Program-made: the position numbers and the translations under genes
The notes under the pieces: generated by a model
Database searches by the model: none
Seen by the model: only the letters and a program-made list of their open reading frames with translations
What the model was told of the DNA's origin: nothing
Assembly: GCF_003428645.1 (NCBI RefSeq)
Contig: NZ_QVQH01000028.1
Span: 1-64,000 of the forward strand
DNA from: Geodermatophilus marinus
GTDB lineage: Bacteria; Actinomycetota; Actinomycetes; Mycobacteriales; Geodermatophilaceae
DNA length: 64,000 nucleotides
Direction of reading: 5' to 3'
In this document: positions 19,389 to 28,431 of the stretch, piece by piece
How the letters are laid out: each line of letters begins with the position of its first letter
Position numbering within the stretch: the stretch's first letter is position 1

Positions 19389-19400
19389 AGCCTAGCTAAT
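19389..19400 (-). promoter_or_regulatory. Leaderless promoter and possible MarR site
   Basis: On the minus strand, TAGGCT (19394 to 19389) is a -10 box placed for transcription to begin at the GTG start. It overlaps TTAGCTAG, which holds the small palindrome TAGCTA and could be a half of a MarR operator. Confidence 0.45.
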
Positions 19401-19418
19401 CAACCGCCGGCCGACCGC

Positions 19419-20933
19419 TCAGAACAGCTGCTGGAGCGGCTCGAGCGCGAAGTAGACGAGGAAGAGCACCGCGATGACCCACATGAGCGGGTGGACGGTG
19501 CGCACCCGCCCGGTGACGGCGCGCAGCAGGACGAAGGTGATGACCCCGGCGCCGATGCCGTTGGTGATCGAGTAGGTGAACGGCATGAGCGCGATCGTCA
19601 GGAACGCCGGGATCACCAGGGACATGTCGTCCCACTCGAGGTGCCGGATCTGGCTGATCATCAGCGCGCCGACGATGACGAGGGCCGGGGCCGCGGCCTC
19701 CGACGGCACCACCGCCACCAGCGGGGTGAACAGCGTGGCCAGCAGGAACAGGGTGCCGGTGACCACGCTGGCCAGCCCGGTGCGGGCGCCGTCGGCCACG
19801 CCGGACGCGCTCTCGATGTAGGTGGTGTTCGAGCTGACGCTGCCGGCGCCCCCGGCCGCGGCGGCGATCGAGTCGACGAGCAGCACCGGCTGGGAGCGCG
19901 GCAGGTTGCGGTCCTCGTCGAGCAGGTCGCCCTCGGCACCGACGGCGGTGACCGTGCCGACCGTGTCGAAGAAGTCGGCGATCATGATGGAGAAGACGAT
20001 CAGCAGCGCGGCGATGACGCCGATCCGCTCGAAGCCGCCGAGCAGCGAGAAGTTGCCGAGCAGGGAGAGATCGGGCAGGCCGACGACGTCCTCGGGCAGG
20101 CTCGGCACCTGCAGCGCCCAGCCGCGCGCGTTCTCCGTGCCGTCGGTCCCGAACCGGGGGCCGATCTCGGCGATCGCCTCCACCACGATCGCCAGCACCG
20201 TCGTCACGACGATGCCGATGAGCAGCGCACCCCGCACCCGGCGGACCACCAGGACGGCGCTCAGCAGCAGGCCGACGACGAAGACCAGGTTGGGCCAGCC
20301 GGCGAGCTGACCACCGATGCCGAAGCTGATCAGCGGGTTGCCCGGCCGGATGATGCCCGCGTCGGCCAGCCCGATGATGGTGAGGAAGAACCCGATCCCC
20401 ACCGCGATGGCCGTCTTCAGCTGCGCCGGGATGGCCTCGAACACCGCCCGGCGGAACCCGGTCAGGACCAGGACCGTGATGAGCAGGCCCTCGAGGACGA
20501 CCAGCCCCATGACCTCGGGCCAGGCCAGCTGGGTGGCGGCGAAGACGGCCACGATCGCGTTGATGCCGAGGCCGGTGGCCACCGCGAACGGGTAGCGCCC
20601 GACGACGCCCATCAGGATGGTCAGGACGCCGGCCAGCAGCGCGGTGACGGCGGCGATCGAGCCGAAGGGCAGCGCGGTGCCGGTGATGTCGACCCCCGAC
20701 AGGATGATCGGGTTGAGCACCACGATGTAGGCCATCGTGAAGAAGGTGGTCAGCCCGCCGCGCAGCTCCCGGGCGACCGTGGAGCGCCGGGCGCTGATGC
20801 CGAAGTAGCGGTCCACCCCGTTGCGCGGCCGGACCCGCGGGCCCTCGCTGCGGCGGGGGGTGGTGGGCGGAGTGCCGGCCGAGACGTCCGCGGGGGTGCC
20901 GCCGGAACTCGTCGGGGCGAACTTCTCGGGCAT
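19419..20933 (-). CDS. NCS2 purine permease (guanine/hypoxanthine type)
   Basis: A 504-residue membrane protein of the NCS2 family, AzgA-like branch, which imports purine bases with protons. Family marks are the opening GVDRYFGISARRSTVARELRGG and FFTMAYIVVLNP, the motif IADFFDTVGTVTAVG and the conserved SNTTYIESASGVADGARTGL. About twelve to fourteen helices are visible. ATG 20933 is preceded by AGGAG; GTG 20936 adjoins it. It is divergent from DUF2530, and the two are often neighbours in actinobacteria (recalled). Confidence 0.93.
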   Translation of the reverse strand: MPEKFAPTSSGGTPADVSAGTPPTTPRRSEGPRVRPRNGVDRYFGISARRSTVARELRGGLTTFFTMAYIVVLNPIILSGVDITGTALPFGSIAAVTALLAGVLTILMGVVGRYPFAVATGLGINAIVAVFAATQLAWPEVMGLVVLEGLLITVLVLTGFRRAVFEAIPAQLKTAIAVGIGFFLTIIGLADAGIIRPGNPLISFGIGGQLAGWPNLVFVVGLLLSAVLVVRRVRGALLIGIVVTTVLAIVVEAIAEIGPRFGTDGTENARGWALQVPSLPEDVVGLPDLSLLGNFSLLGGFERIGVIAALLIVFSIMIADFFDTVGTVTAVGAEGDLLDEDRNLPRSQPVLLVDSIAAAAGGAGSVSSNTTYIESASGVADGARTGLASVVTGTLFLLATLFTPLVAVVPSEAAAPALVIVGALMISQIRHLEWDDMSLVIPAFLTIALMPFTYSITNGIGAGVITFVLLRAVTGRVRTVHPLMWVIAVLFLVYFALEPLQQLF

Positions 20934-21024
20934 CACGTCTCCTGGTGCGGCGGTCCTGCGACGAGCGGCGCCAGCGTGCCACACGTGCGTCGGGCACCTG
21001 ACGCGGGCCGCGCGGCGCGACACC

Positions 21025-21036
21025 TAGGGTTCACAC
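21025..21036 (+). promoter_or_regulatory. Leaderless promoter of the DUF2530 gene
   Basis: TAGGGT at 21025-21030 is followed by exactly six bases and then the GTG start, so transcription should begin at the start codon. Confidence 0.6.
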
Positions 21037-21258
21037 GTGCCGCGTCCGGAGAAGCAGGCCCCGCCACCGCTGCGGGTGGACACCCTTCGCGTCGTCCTCG
21101 CCGGGACCGCGCTGTGGGTGGCGGCCCTCGTCGTGCTGCTGCTGCTCGGGGACCGGGTGGACCGGGTGTGGACCTGGACGTGCGTCGCCGGCATCGCGCT
21201 GGCCGGCATCGGCCTCGGCATCATGCGCTGGCAGGGGCAGCTGCACCGCGACCGGTAG
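21037..21258 (+). CDS. DUF2530 two-helix membrane protein
   Basis: A 73-residue protein with a Pro-rich cytoplasmic N-terminus (PRPEKQAPPPLRVDTLRVVLAGT) and two helices (about residues 19-40 and 46-61), ending in MRWQGQLHRDR. This matches DUF2530, an actinobacterial family of unknown function (Rv0882-like, from memory). It has a leaderless-type promoter and a strong hairpin about 45 bp after its stop. Confidence 0.85.
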   Translation: MPRPEKQAPPPLRVDTLRVVLAGTALWVAALVVLLLLGDRVDRVWTWTCVAGIALAGIGLGIMRWQGQLHRDR

Positions 21259-21302
21259 CCCGGCCGCGCCGCTCGGGACGGCGTCCGCCGCGGGACTCAC
21301 CA

Positions 21303-21365
21303 CCCCCTCCGGGTCCTACGTCTGTGAGTGCACCGTGCACTCACAGACGGAGGACCCAGAGGGGG
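21303..21365. terminator. Long bidirectional hairpin terminator
   Basis: Two 31-nt arms (21303-21333 and 21335-21365) pair with only two mismatches around the centre GAGTGCACCGTGCACTC. It lies between the convergent DUF2530 and DUF3027 genes and has no U-tract. Confidence 0.85.
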
Positions 21366-21661
21366 AAACCACCCACCACCCGGACACGGCCCTGCCGAGG
21401 GGCCCTGCGACCGCAGCGGCTCAGCGGCAGCCGGGAACGGCCCGTGGCCGCGGTCGGCGGCCGACGAGCGGGGCCCGCAGGGTCCCCCGAGGAGGACCGC
21501 GACCGCAGCGGCTCAGCGGCAGCCGGGAACGGCCCGTGGCCGCGGTCGGCGGCCGACGAGCGGGGCCCGCAGGGTCCCCGAGGAGGACCGCGACCGCAGC
21601 GGCTCAGCGGCAGCCGGGAACGGCCCGTGGCCGCGGTCGGAGGCCGGTAGGCCGACCGATG
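21366..21661. repeat. 91-92-bp tandem repeat array, three copies
   Basis: After the hairpin, this gap holds three near-identical units; the marker TCAGCGGCAG begins at 21421, 21513 and 21604. Each unit contains GGCTCAGCGGCAGCC, a GGCCGCGGTCGG segment and GAGCGGGGCCCGCAGGGTCCC. The array ends with GGAGGCCGGTAGGCCGAC just before the DUF3027 stop. The same sequence family, with the same ending, occurs at 50703-50870. No coding frame is credible here. Confidence 0.8.
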
Positions 21662-22453
21662 TCACAGCACGTCGTAGGTGCCCGTGTCGTAGCGGGGTGA
21701 GGTGACGACCTCCGTGGCGTCGTCGGCCGGGAGGCTCGCCTGGCTGTGCGCGCCGCAGCCGTGGTCGATGGTGACCACGTGGCCGTCGGCCGGTGAGTAG
21801 GTGTTGGCGCAGACCCCGAAGCTGCTGCGCAGCGAACCGGCCAGCGGGAGCAGGAAGCCGCACGTGCCGCAGGGGCCGGGGGCGTGGCGGGCCATCGCCG
21901 CCCTCGGGCCGAAGTCGCCGGCGCTCCACCGTGCGGCGGCCTCGGCGCGCCCCTCGCGGGAGAGCACCCGCTCGCGCCCGAGACCGATCTCGGCGGCGAG
22001 CGCCGCGGCCTCGGGGTCGTCGGCCGCGTCGTCGTCCACCGTGTAGGAGGGGACCAGGCGCGGGTCGTCCTCGGTCGCCGGCAGGACGTCGCCCACCGAG
22101 AGGTCCCCGGGCCGCAACCGCTCGTGCCAGGGCACCCAGGCGGGGGCCAGCAGCGCGGAGTCGCCGGGTAGCAGGACGACCTCGTCGACGGTCACCGTCT
22201 CCTCCCCCGGCACGCGGGCCAGGGTCACCGCCCAGTACCAGCCGGCGTAGCCGGGCAGGTGGCTGGCGAAGGAGTGGGTGACGACCTCGCCGAGGACGGC
22301 GGCGTCCCCCGGCCCGGTCTCGGCGGTCGAGCCGAGGTGCGCGCCGACCAGGTCCGCCGCGCCGGCGGTGTCGACGGCGGCGGCGCGGGCCTGCTCCACC
22401 GCCCCGGCCAGGACGTCGGTCACCGGGGTTCCGGGGTCGGGAGTGGGGGCCAC
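21662..22453 (-). CDS. DUF3027 protein with a Cys/His cluster
   Basis: A 263-residue actinobacterial conserved protein (Rv0877-like, from memory) of unknown function. The middle has GWYWAVTLARVPGEETVTVDEVVLLPG and WVPWHERLRPGDLSVGD, typical of DUF3027. Near the C-terminus Cys195, Cys198, Cys215, His225, His231, Cys233 and His236 form a cluster that could bind zinc; this is inferred from spacing only. GTG 22453 has GACAAT six bases upstream, consistent with a leaderless mRNA. It is divergent from the MFS gene across 93 bp. Confidence 0.85.
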   Translation of the reverse strand: MAPTPDPGTPVTDVLAGAVEQARAAAVDTAGAADLVGAHLGSTAETGPGDAAVLGEVVTHSFASHLPGYAGWYWAVTLARVPGEETVTVDEVVLLPGDSALLAPAWVPWHERLRPGDLSVGDVLPATEDDPRLVPSYTVDDDAADDPEAAALAAEIGLGRERVLSREGRAEAAARWSAGDFGPRAAMARHAPGPCGTCGFLLPLAGSLRSSFGVCANTYSPADGHVVTIDHGCGAHSQASLPADDATEVVTSPRYDTGTYDVL

Positions 22454-22546
22454 GTGCCCATTGTCGCTGACCGGGGTCGCGCCCCGCCGTACCGGCCCGC
22501 CCGGCGGCCGCGTCGCCCTCCCGGGCAGGTGCGGCACGATGGGGTC

Positions 22547-24181
22547 GTGTCCAGCTCCCGTCCTCCCCGTGCACGACGGCGTGTCCTGCGCCGGCGGGCG
22601 GAGCAGACCCCGACCGAGCGGCTGGATGCCCCGCCGGTCGAGACCGCGCCCCTGCAGCCCCCGGCGGTCGGCCCGCCGCCGGTCCACCGCCCGGCCACGC
22701 TGCCCGGGGGCTGGCGGCCGCCGCCCCCCGGCTGGGGCGGGCCACAGCCTCCCCCGCCCGCTCCCTACCCGCAGGGCCCTGCCACACCCCCGGTGCCGCC
22801 GCGCAAGGTCACCGTCACCCGGGTCGCCGCGGCACGGTCCCGCGAGCTGACCGGCGCGGCGGTGCGGCGGGTGCAGACGGCCAGCCGGGCGCACGGTGCG
22901 GGCGAGAGCGGCCTGACCCAGGTGCTGTGGGTCAACGCGCTGCACATGGCCGGTGACGCGATGGTCGCCGTCTCCCTGGCCGGCACCCTCTTCTTCGCCG
23001 CCGCGAGCGACGCCCAGCGCAGCAACGTGGCCCTCTACCTGCTCGTCACCATGGCCCCGTTCGCCGTGGTCGCCCCGGTCATCGGCCCGCTGCTCGACCG
23101 GCTGCAGCGCGGGCGCCGGTGGGCGATGGCGACCAGCCTGCTGGGCCGGGCCGTCCTGGCCCTGGTGATGGCCGCCCACCACGACGACCTCTGGCTCTAC
23201 CCCGCCGCCCTCGGCGTCCTGGTGCTCTCCAAGGCGCACAACGTGCTGCGCGCCGCGGTGATACCCCGGGTGCTACCGGCTCCCATGTCCCTGACCTCGG
23301 CCAACGCCCGGACGTCGGTGTTCGGCCTGCTGACCGCCGCCGTCTTCGGCGCCTTCGGCGCGGGGCTGGCGTCGCTGTTCGGCTTCCCGCCCGAGCTGTG
23401 GGTGACCGCGGTGGTGTTCGCCGCCGGGGCCGTCCTGGCGCTCCGGCTGCCCCGGCACGTCGACGTCCCCACCGGGGAGCAGCCGGCCGACGTGTTCTCG
23501 ACGGCACCGCATCAGGTGGTCACCGGCCGCGGGAGGCGGCGGCCGGTCGGCCCGCGGGTGGTCGTCGCGCTGCGCGCGAACGCCGCGCTGCGCGGGCTCG
23601 GCGGCTTCCTCACCATCTTCTCCGCGTTCCTGGTCGAGGCCACGGTGACCGGCGGGTGGCAGGCCACCGCGGCGCTGGGGGCCATCGCGGTCGCCGCCGG
23701 CGCGGGCAGCGTCGTGGGCACCGCGGTCGGCTCGCGACTGCACCGGGTGGACCCCGACCGGGTGGTGCTCTGGTCGGCCGGCTCCGCCGCGGCGGTCACG
23801 GTCGTGGCCGCCGTCTTCTACAGCCTGCCGATGGCCGCGCTGGTCGCCGGCGTGGCCGCGATCACCAACGCCCTCGGGAAGGTCTCGCTCGACGCGATCA
23901 TCCAGCGGGAGGTGGCCGAGGAGCTGCGCGCCTCGGCGTTCGCGCGGTCGGAGACCCTGCTGCAGCTCGCCTGGGTGGTCGGCGGCGCGCTGGGCATCGC
24001 GCTGCCCCCGACGGGCTGGATCGGCTTCACCGTCGCCGCGGCCCTGCTCGTGCTCGCCGTGGGCCTGGTGCTGTGGGGCCCGCGCCGGCGGCGCGACCCC
24101 GTGCCGGTGGACGCGCCCACCGACCCGGCCGGCGGGCCGCTGCCCGGCACCGGGTCCGGGCCGGCCGGGTGGTCGGCGTGA
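22547..24181 (+). CDS. MFS transporter with a long proline-rich N-terminus
   Basis: A 544-residue membrane protein. The first 100 or so residues are cytoplasmic, Arg- and Pro-rich (PPPPGWGGPQPPPPAPYPQG), and about twelve helices follow, beginning near LTQVLWVNALHMAGDAMVAV. Length and layout fit the Rv0876c family of mycobacteria (from memory). The substrate is unknown. GTG 22547 is chosen because CACGAT lies six bases upstream. A lipoprotein gene starts inside its stop codon (GTGA), so the pair probably acts together at the envelope. Confidence 0.85.
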   Translation: MSSSRPPRARRRVLRRRAEQTPTERLDAPPVETAPLQPPAVGPPPVHRPATLPGGWRPPPPGWGGPQPPPPAPYPQGPATPPVPPRKVTVTRVAAARSRELTGAAVRRVQTASRAHGAGESGLTQVLWVNALHMAGDAMVAVSLAGTLFFAAASDAQRSNVALYLLVTMAPFAVVAPVIGPLLDRLQRGRRWAMATSLLGRAVLALVMAAHHDDLWLYPAALGVLVLSKAHNVLRAAVIPRVLPAPMSLTSANARTSVFGLLTAAVFGAFGAGLASLFGFPPELWVTAVVFAAGAVLALRLPRHVDVPTGEQPADVFSTAPHQVVTGRGRRRPVGPRVVVALRANAALRGLGGFLTIFSAFLVEATVTGGWQATAALGAIAVAAGAGSVVGTAVGSRLHRVDPDRVVLWSAGSAAAVTVVAAVFYSLPMAALVAGVAAITNALGKVSLDAIIQREVAEELRASAFARSETLLQLAWVVGGALGIALPPTGWIGFTVAAALLVLAVGLVLWGPRRRRDPVPVDAPTDPAGGPLPGTGSGPAGWSA

Positions 24182-24660
24182 CCCGCCGCGCGCCCGCCGT
24201 CCTGGCCCTCGTGCTGCTGGCGGCGACGCCCGGCTGCGGCGCGGGCGAGCCGGACACCCCGCCGCAGGTCACCGTGCGGGCCGGTCCGCAGGAGGTGCCC
24301 GTCCCGGCCAGCCAGTACTGCCTGGACGGCGAGGGGCAGCGCTACGGGATCCGGCCCCCGGTCGTCGAGGTCTCGCCCGCCACGACGATCCGCCTGGAGG
24401 TGCCCGAGTCGGTCGCCGAGCGCGGCTGGAGCGTGCAGGTGTTCGACGACCAGCTCGTCGAGCAGCTGGGCGAGGTGGACGTGCCCGCGGGCACCACCGT
24501 CTACGACGGCATCAACAGCTCCGACGTCGTGCCGGCCGCCTACCACCTGGTCGTCGTCGAGGACTCCGGCGAGGGGTGCTCGGGCCTCAGCGGTGCCTGG
24601 CCGGTCGGGTTCCTGCGTGCCGGGGGCGACACCGGGGGCACCGCCACCCCCGCCGGCTGA
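24178..24660 (+). CDS. DUF2771 lipoprotein
   Basis: A 160-residue exported lipoprotein: a short basic N-region (TRRAP), hydrophobic core and lipobox LLAATPGC with the acylated Cys at about residue 20. The mature part (ASQYCLDGEGQRYGIRPP, TIRLEVPESVAERGWSVQVFD, WPVGFLRA) fits DUF2771, which in mycobacteria also sits next to the MFS gene (Rv0875c, from memory). Two further Cys residues could form a disulfide. It overlaps the MFS gene by four bases. Confidence 0.85.
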   Translation: MTRRAPAVLALVLLAATPGCGAGEPDTPPQVTVRAGPQEVPVPASQYCLDGEGQRYGIRPPVVEVSPATTIRLEVPESVAERGWSVQVFDDQLVEQLGEVDVPAGTTVYDGINSSDVVPAAYHLVVVEDSGEGCSGLSGAWPVGFLRAGGDTGGTATPAG

Positions 24661-24681
24661 GCCGGACCGCGTCGCCGTCCC

Positions 24682-24803
24682 GCGCCGAAGAGGTGACTGC
24701 CTGGAACGGCCCCCCTGCAGGGCCCCGCGCCGAGCAGGTGAGGGCCTGGAACGGCCGCCCTTCAGGGGCCCGCGCCGAGCGTGCGAGGCGTGGGGGGAAG
24801 GGC
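24682..24803. repeat. 45-bp tandem repeat
   Basis: GCGCCGA begins at 24682, 24727 and 24772, giving an exact 45-bp period with units such as GCCTGGAACGGCC between. The array lies after the DUF2771 stop and runs directly into the palindromic 54-bp element. The last unit resembles the core of the 53645 element (GAGCGTGCGAGG). Confidence 0.75.
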
Positions 24804-24857
24804 GGCCCCGTCCAGAGGCTCACCGCGAGCTCGCGAGCGGTGAGGAGGACGGGGTCC
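24804..24857. repeat. Dispersed 54-bp palindromic element
   Basis: A near copy of the element at 8595-8648 (three differences). Inner arms CTCACCGC / GCGGTGAG and outer arms GGCCCCGTCC / GGACGGGGTCC make a two-tier hairpin. It ends two bases before the cspB stop codon and separates two convergent genes, so it is a likely bidirectional terminator. Confidence 0.85.
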
Positions 24858-24859
24858 TT

Positions 24860-25255
24860 CTAGTGCTCGAGGTCGGTCGCGACGGCCCGCAGCACCGAGG
24901 CGACCTTGCGGGCCACCGCCTTGTCGGGGTGCCGGCCACGACGCAGGCCGTTCGAGACGTCGTCCAGGAGCTTGATGAGGTCCTCGATGATCGGGACCAG
25001 CTCGTCGGGCTTCTTGCGGGTCCGCTCGGCGTGCGCGGCCGTGACCGACGGCAGGGGGTCCAGGACGCGGACCTGCAGCGCCTGGTCACCGCGGCGCCCC
25101 GCGACGATGCCGAACTCCACGCGCTGCCCGGGCTTGAGCTCCGTGGTGCCGGCCGGCAGGGCGTCCTTGTGCACGAAGACGTCGGGGCCGTCCTCGCGCG
25201 AGAGGAAGCCGAACCCCTTGTCCGGGTTGAACCACTTGACTCTGCCGGTGGGCAC
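24860..25255 (-). CDS. cspB: Cold-shock domain protein with C-terminal extension (CspB-like)
   Basis: A 131-residue protein. Residues 1-65 are a cold-shock fold with RNP1 KGFGFLSRE and RNP2 DVFVHKDAL, which binds single-stranded RNA or DNA. Residues 66-131 are an added helical part ([22 protein letters not shown] ... [10 protein letters not shown], cited by ends), as in mycobacterial CspB of about 135 residues (Rv0871, recalled). The GTG start at 25255 follows GAGGGAAC. It is distinct from the short cold-shock gene at 50933. Confidence 0.9.
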   Translation of the reverse strand: MPTGRVKWFNPDKGFGFLSREDGPDVFVHKDALPAGTTELKPGQRVEFGIVAGRRGDQALQVRVLDPLPSVTAAHAERTRKKPDELVPIIEDLIKLLDDVSNGLRRGRHPDKAVARKVASVLRAVATDLEH

Positions 25256-25336
25256 GATGTTCCCTCGGTCGCTCTTCCAGGTGGGCCCGGCGCCAGCCGG
25301 GGGACGGTCGCGGCACACCCGCCGCCGAGCGCCAGG

Positions 25337-25930
25337 TTAGTCGCCCGCGGGGTCCCCGGACGGCGGGATGCCCGCCGGCCGCTCCACCACCCCCAGCCGG
25401 TGCAGCAGCTCGAGGAAGACGACGGCGAAGTCGTTGGCCGCGACCTCGCGGGCGACCTGCTCCCAGTCGACCTGCTCGCGCAGCGCCCGGGCGACGGGCA
25501 GCAGCCGCGCGAGGTCGCAGTAGTGCTCGTCGAGGGTCATCAGCTTGGTGACCAGGATGTCGGTGGCCTCGAGGACGGGCATGTGCACCGACAGCACCGG
25601 CATCACCTCGGCCCGGTCGATGAGCTCCTGCTCCACCGGGTGACCGCAGGTGCGCCACAGGACGTCGACGAACGACCCGCCCTGCACCACCTTGGTCAGC
25701 CAGTCCTCGGGCGGGTCCGTGACCTGCAGGCCGGCGTCGGCGAGCACCTTCGCCGTCCGCTCGGCCTCCGCGGCGGGGACGAGGAAGTCAGCGTCGTGGT
25801 CGGGCTCCGGGGCGCCGCGCACCCAGGCCGCGTAGCCGCCGCACAGGGCGAAGGGCACGTCGGCCTGCTTCAGCGCCACGGCGGTGCGCTTGAGGAGGTC
25901 GCGGATCTCGTCCCGGTCCGAGGGCTGCAC
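25337..25930 (-). CDS. Nucleotidyltransferase-fold protein
   Basis: A 197-residue protein with the nucleotidyltransferase motif ALCGGYAAWVRGAPEPDHDADF: the Gly-Gly turn (residues 31-32) and the acidic pair in DHDADFLV, followed later by DVLWRTCG. This matches the MNT/DUF-type nucleotidyltransferases that act on unknown substrates, some of which are toxin-antitoxin antitoxin-like, though no HEPN partner is next to it. It starts GTG at 25930 and is divergent, at very short range, from the EEP-family gene. Confidence 0.72.
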   Translation of the reverse strand: MQPSDRDEIRDLLKRTAVALKQADVPFALCGGYAAWVRGAPEPDHDADFLVPAAEAERTAKVLADAGLQVTDPPEDWLTKVVQGGSFVDVLWRTCGHPVEQELIDRAEVMPVLSVHMPVLEATDILVTKLMTLDEHYCDLARLLPVARALREQVDWEQVAREVAANDFAVVFLELLHRLGVVERPAGIPPSGDPAGD

Positions 25931-25968
25931 GGTGCGTGCCGGTACCCCCGCCCGGGCACTGCAACCTC

Positions 25969-26754
25969 GTGCGCATCGCGACCTTCAACATCCTCCACGG
26001 CCGTTCCCCCGACGACGACCGCGTGGACGTGGAGCGCCTGGCCGACGCGGTGAAGCGCCTCGACGCCGACGTCCTGGGGCTGCAGGAGGTGGACCGGGAC
26101 CAGCCGCGGTCGATGAACGCCGACCTGACCGCGGTGGCCGCCGAGGCGATGGGCGCCGTCGACTCCCAGTTCGTCGCCGCCCTCGCCGGCACCCCGGGGG
26201 GCACCTGGATGGCGGCGACCGGGGAGGAGCAGCCGGGCTCGGCCAGCTACGGCATCGCGCTGCTCTCCCGCTACCCGGCGGTCTCCTGGCGGGTGGTGCG
26301 GCTGCCGGCGCTGCGCACCCGGGTGCCGGTGTGGTTCCGCGGCGCCCCGCGGCCCAAGCTGGTCGGCGACGAGCCGCGGGTGGCGGTCGCCGCCGTCCTC
26401 GACGGGCCGGCCGGGCAGTTCACCGTGGCCAACACCCACCTGTCGTTCGTGCCGGGCTGGGGGGCGCTGCAGCTCTCCAAGCTGGTGCGCTCCCTCACCG
26501 GGACCCGCGAGCCGCTGGTGCTCATGGGGGACCTCAACATGGGGTCCGGCCAGGCGTGGCGCGTGAGCGGGATGCGGTCGCTGGCCAGCACGCCGACCTT
26601 CCCGCTGGACGCGCCGACCCAGCAGCTCGACCACGTGCTGGCCCGGGGCCCGCTGGTCGCGAGCGGGCCGGCCGAGGCCGTGCGGCTGCCGCTCTCCGAC
26701 CACCGGGCCCTCGTCGTCCCCTGCGCCCCGAGCGGCGTGGATCCGTCGGCGTGA
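25969..26754 (+). CDS. Endonuclease/exonuclease/phosphatase (EEP) family protein
   Basis: A 261-residue metal-dependent hydrolase. Motifs: RIATFNILHG (metal and active site Asn), VLGLQEVDRDQ (catalytic Glu), VANTHLSF, LVLMGDLNMG (Asp and Asn) and LPLSDHRALV (Asp-His). Substrate could be nucleic acid, a phosphoinositide-like lipid or a nucleotide; sequence does not tell. No signal peptide is seen. GTG 25969 is chosen because it directly precedes the conserved first strand; GTG 25936 would add 11 residues. The stop codon lies in the loop of a terminator hairpin. Confidence 0.85.
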   Translation: MRIATFNILHGRSPDDDRVDVERLADAVKRLDADVLGLQEVDRDQPRSMNADLTAVAAEAMGAVDSQFVAALAGTPGGTWMAATGEEQPGSASYGIALLSRYPAVSWRVVRLPALRTRVPVWFRGAPRPKLVGDEPRVAVAAVLDGPAGQFTVANTHLSFVPGWGALQLSKLVRSLTGTREPLVLMGDLNMGSGQAWRVSGMRSLASTPTFPLDAPTQQLDHVLARGPLVASGPAEAVRLPLSDHRALVVPCAPSGVDPSA

Positions 26755-26772
26755 CGCCGACGGATCCACGCC
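26734..26772. terminator. Perfect 18-bp hairpin with a stop codon as its loop
   Basis: GGCGTGGATCCGTCGGCG (26734-26751) and its exact complement (26755-26772) enclose TGA, which is the stop codon of the EEP gene. The right arm ends four bases before the stop of the convergent acyl-CoA synthetase, so it can act both ways. Confidence 0.9.
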
Positions 26773-26775
26773 ACC

Positions 26776-28431
26776 TCAGGCGTTCTTGACCGAGGCCGCC
26801 GACTGCAGGCCCAGCTCCTCGACCGAGACCTGGCGCATCTCCACCTTGCGGATCTTGCCGGTGACGGTCATCGGGAAGGACTCGACGACCTTCACGTACC
26901 GCGGGATCTTGTAGTGGGCCAGCTTGCCGGTGCAGTACTCCCGCAGGCTCTCGGGGGTCATCGGCTCGGCGCCCTCGCGCAGCCGCACCCAGGCCATGAG
27001 CTCCTCGCCGTACCGCTCGTCGGGGACCCCGATCACCTGGGCGTCGACGACGTCCGGGTGGGTGTACAGGAACTCCTCGATCTCGCGCGGGTACACGTTC
27101 TCGCCGCCGCGGATCACCATGTCCTTGATCCGGCCGACGATGTTGAGGTACCCCTCGGTGTCCATGACGGCGAGGTCGCCGGTGTGCATCCAGCGGGCCC
27201 GGTCGATCACCTCGGCCGTCTTCTCCGGCTCGTCCCAGTAGCCGAGCATCACCGAGTAGCCGCGGGTGCAGAACTCCCCGGGGGTGCCGCGCGGCACGGT
27301 CAGCCCGGTGTCGGGGTCGACGACCTTGACCTCCAGGTGCGGGTGCACCCGGCCGACGGTCGAGGTCCGCCGGTCGAGGTCGTCGTCGGCACCGGTCTGC
27401 GTGGAGACCGGCGAGGTCTCGGTCATCCCGTAGCAGATCGTCACCTCGGTCATGCCCATCTCGGTGACGACCCGCTTCATGACCTCGACCGGGCACGGCG
27501 AGCCCGCCATGATCCCGGTGCGCAGGCTGGACAGGTCGTAGGAGCCGAAGTCGGGCAGCGCCAGCTCGGCGATGAACATCGTCGGGACGCCGTACAGCGA
27601 GGTGCACCGCTCGTCCTGGACGGCCTTCAGCGTCAGCGCCGGGTCGAAGCCGGGCGCCGGGATGACCATCGTCGCCCCGTGGGAGGTGGCCGCCAGGTTG
27701 CCCATCCCCATGCCGAAGCAGTGGTAGTAGGGCACCGGGATGCAGATCCGGTCCTCCTCGGTGTAGCCGCAGCCCTCCCCCACGAAGAACCCGTTGTTGA
27801 GCAGGTTGTGGTGGGTGAGCGTGGCGCCCTTGGGGAAGCCCGTCGTCCCGGACGTGTACTGGATGTTGATCGGGTCGTCGGCCGACAGCTCGGCCTCGCG
27901 CCGCACCAGCAGCTCGCGGTCGCCGCCCCGGCCGGTGGCCACCAGCCGCTCCCACTCCGGGGAGCCGAGGAAGAGCACCTCGCGCAGCTCCGGGCACTCA
28001 CCGCGGACCTCGCCCACCATCGCGCGGTAGTCGCTGGTCTTGAACTCAGGAGCGCTGACCAGAACCGAGATGCCGGCCTGCTTCAGGACGTAGGCCAGCT
28101 CGTGGGTGCGGTAGGCCGGGTTGATGTTGACCAGGATCGCGCCGAGCTTGGCGGTGGCGAACTGCACGAACGCCCACTCCGCGCAGTTGGGCGCCCAGAT
28201 GCCCACCCGGTCGCCCTTCGCGACGCCGAGCGCGTCGAGCCCGAGGGCGACGGCGTCGACCTCGGCGACGAACTGCGGGTAGGTGAACCGGCGGCCGGTG
28301 GCGCACTCGACCAGCGCCTCCCGGTCGCCCACCCGCGCCGCCGTCCGGTCGAGGTTGGCCCCGATGGTGTCGCCGAGCAGCGGGACGGTCGAGGTCCCGC
28401 TGCTGTAGGACGGCAGCGCGGGCGCGGTCAC
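26776..28431 (-). CDS. AMP-binding acyl-CoA synthetase (FadD-like)
   Basis: A 551-residue enzyme that activates a fatty or aromatic acid through an acyl-AMP to acyl-CoA. The P-loop [12 protein letters not shown] (192-203), the [12 protein letters not shown] region, the YGMTETSP adenine motif, TGDLAVMD, and the C-terminal hinge [20 protein letters not shown] with catalytic Lys in [13 protein letters not shown] are all intact. It resembles mycobacterial FadD35-type enzymes. GTG 28431 overlaps the stop of the small upstream gene (GTGA), so they are coupled. Confidence 0.93.
   Translation of the reverse strand: MTAPALPSYSSGTSTVPLLGDTIGANLDRTAARVGDREALVECATGRRFTYPQFVAEVDAVALGLDALGVAKGDRVGIWAPNCAEWAFVQFATAKLGAILVNINPAYRTHELAYVLKQAGISVLVSAPEFKTSDYRAMVGEVRGECPELREVLFLGSPEWERLVATGRGGDRELLVRREAELSADDPINIQYTSGTTGFPKGATLTHHNLLNNGFFVGEGCGYTEEDRICIPVPYYHCFGMGMGNLAATSHGATMVIPAPGFDPALTLKAVQDERCTSLYGVPTMFIAELALPDFGSYDLSSLRTGIMAGSPCPVEVMKRVVTEMGMTEVTICYGMTETSPVSTQTGADDDLDRRTSTVGRVHPHLEVKVVDPDTGLTVPRGTPGEFCTRGYSVMLGYWDEPEKTAEVIDRARWMHTGDLAVMDTEGYLNIVGRIKDMVIRGGENVYPREIEEFLYTHPDVVDAQVIGVPDERYGEELMAWVRLREGAEPMTPESLREYCTGKLAHYKIPRYVKVVESFPMTVTGKIRKVEMRQVSVEELGLQSAASVKNA

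Noticed and set aside
17538..21650. A 1370-codon plus-strand open frame
   Set aside because: It runs antisense through the MFS, MarR and NCS2 genes, is full of Arg, Gly, Asp and His in a low-complexity pattern, and lacks any domain. It is a by-product of very high GC content.
25337..25930. Toxin-antitoxin system based on the nucleotidyltransferase-like gene
   Set aside because: No HEPN or other toxin gene adjoins it; the neighbours are a divergent EEP gene and cspB.
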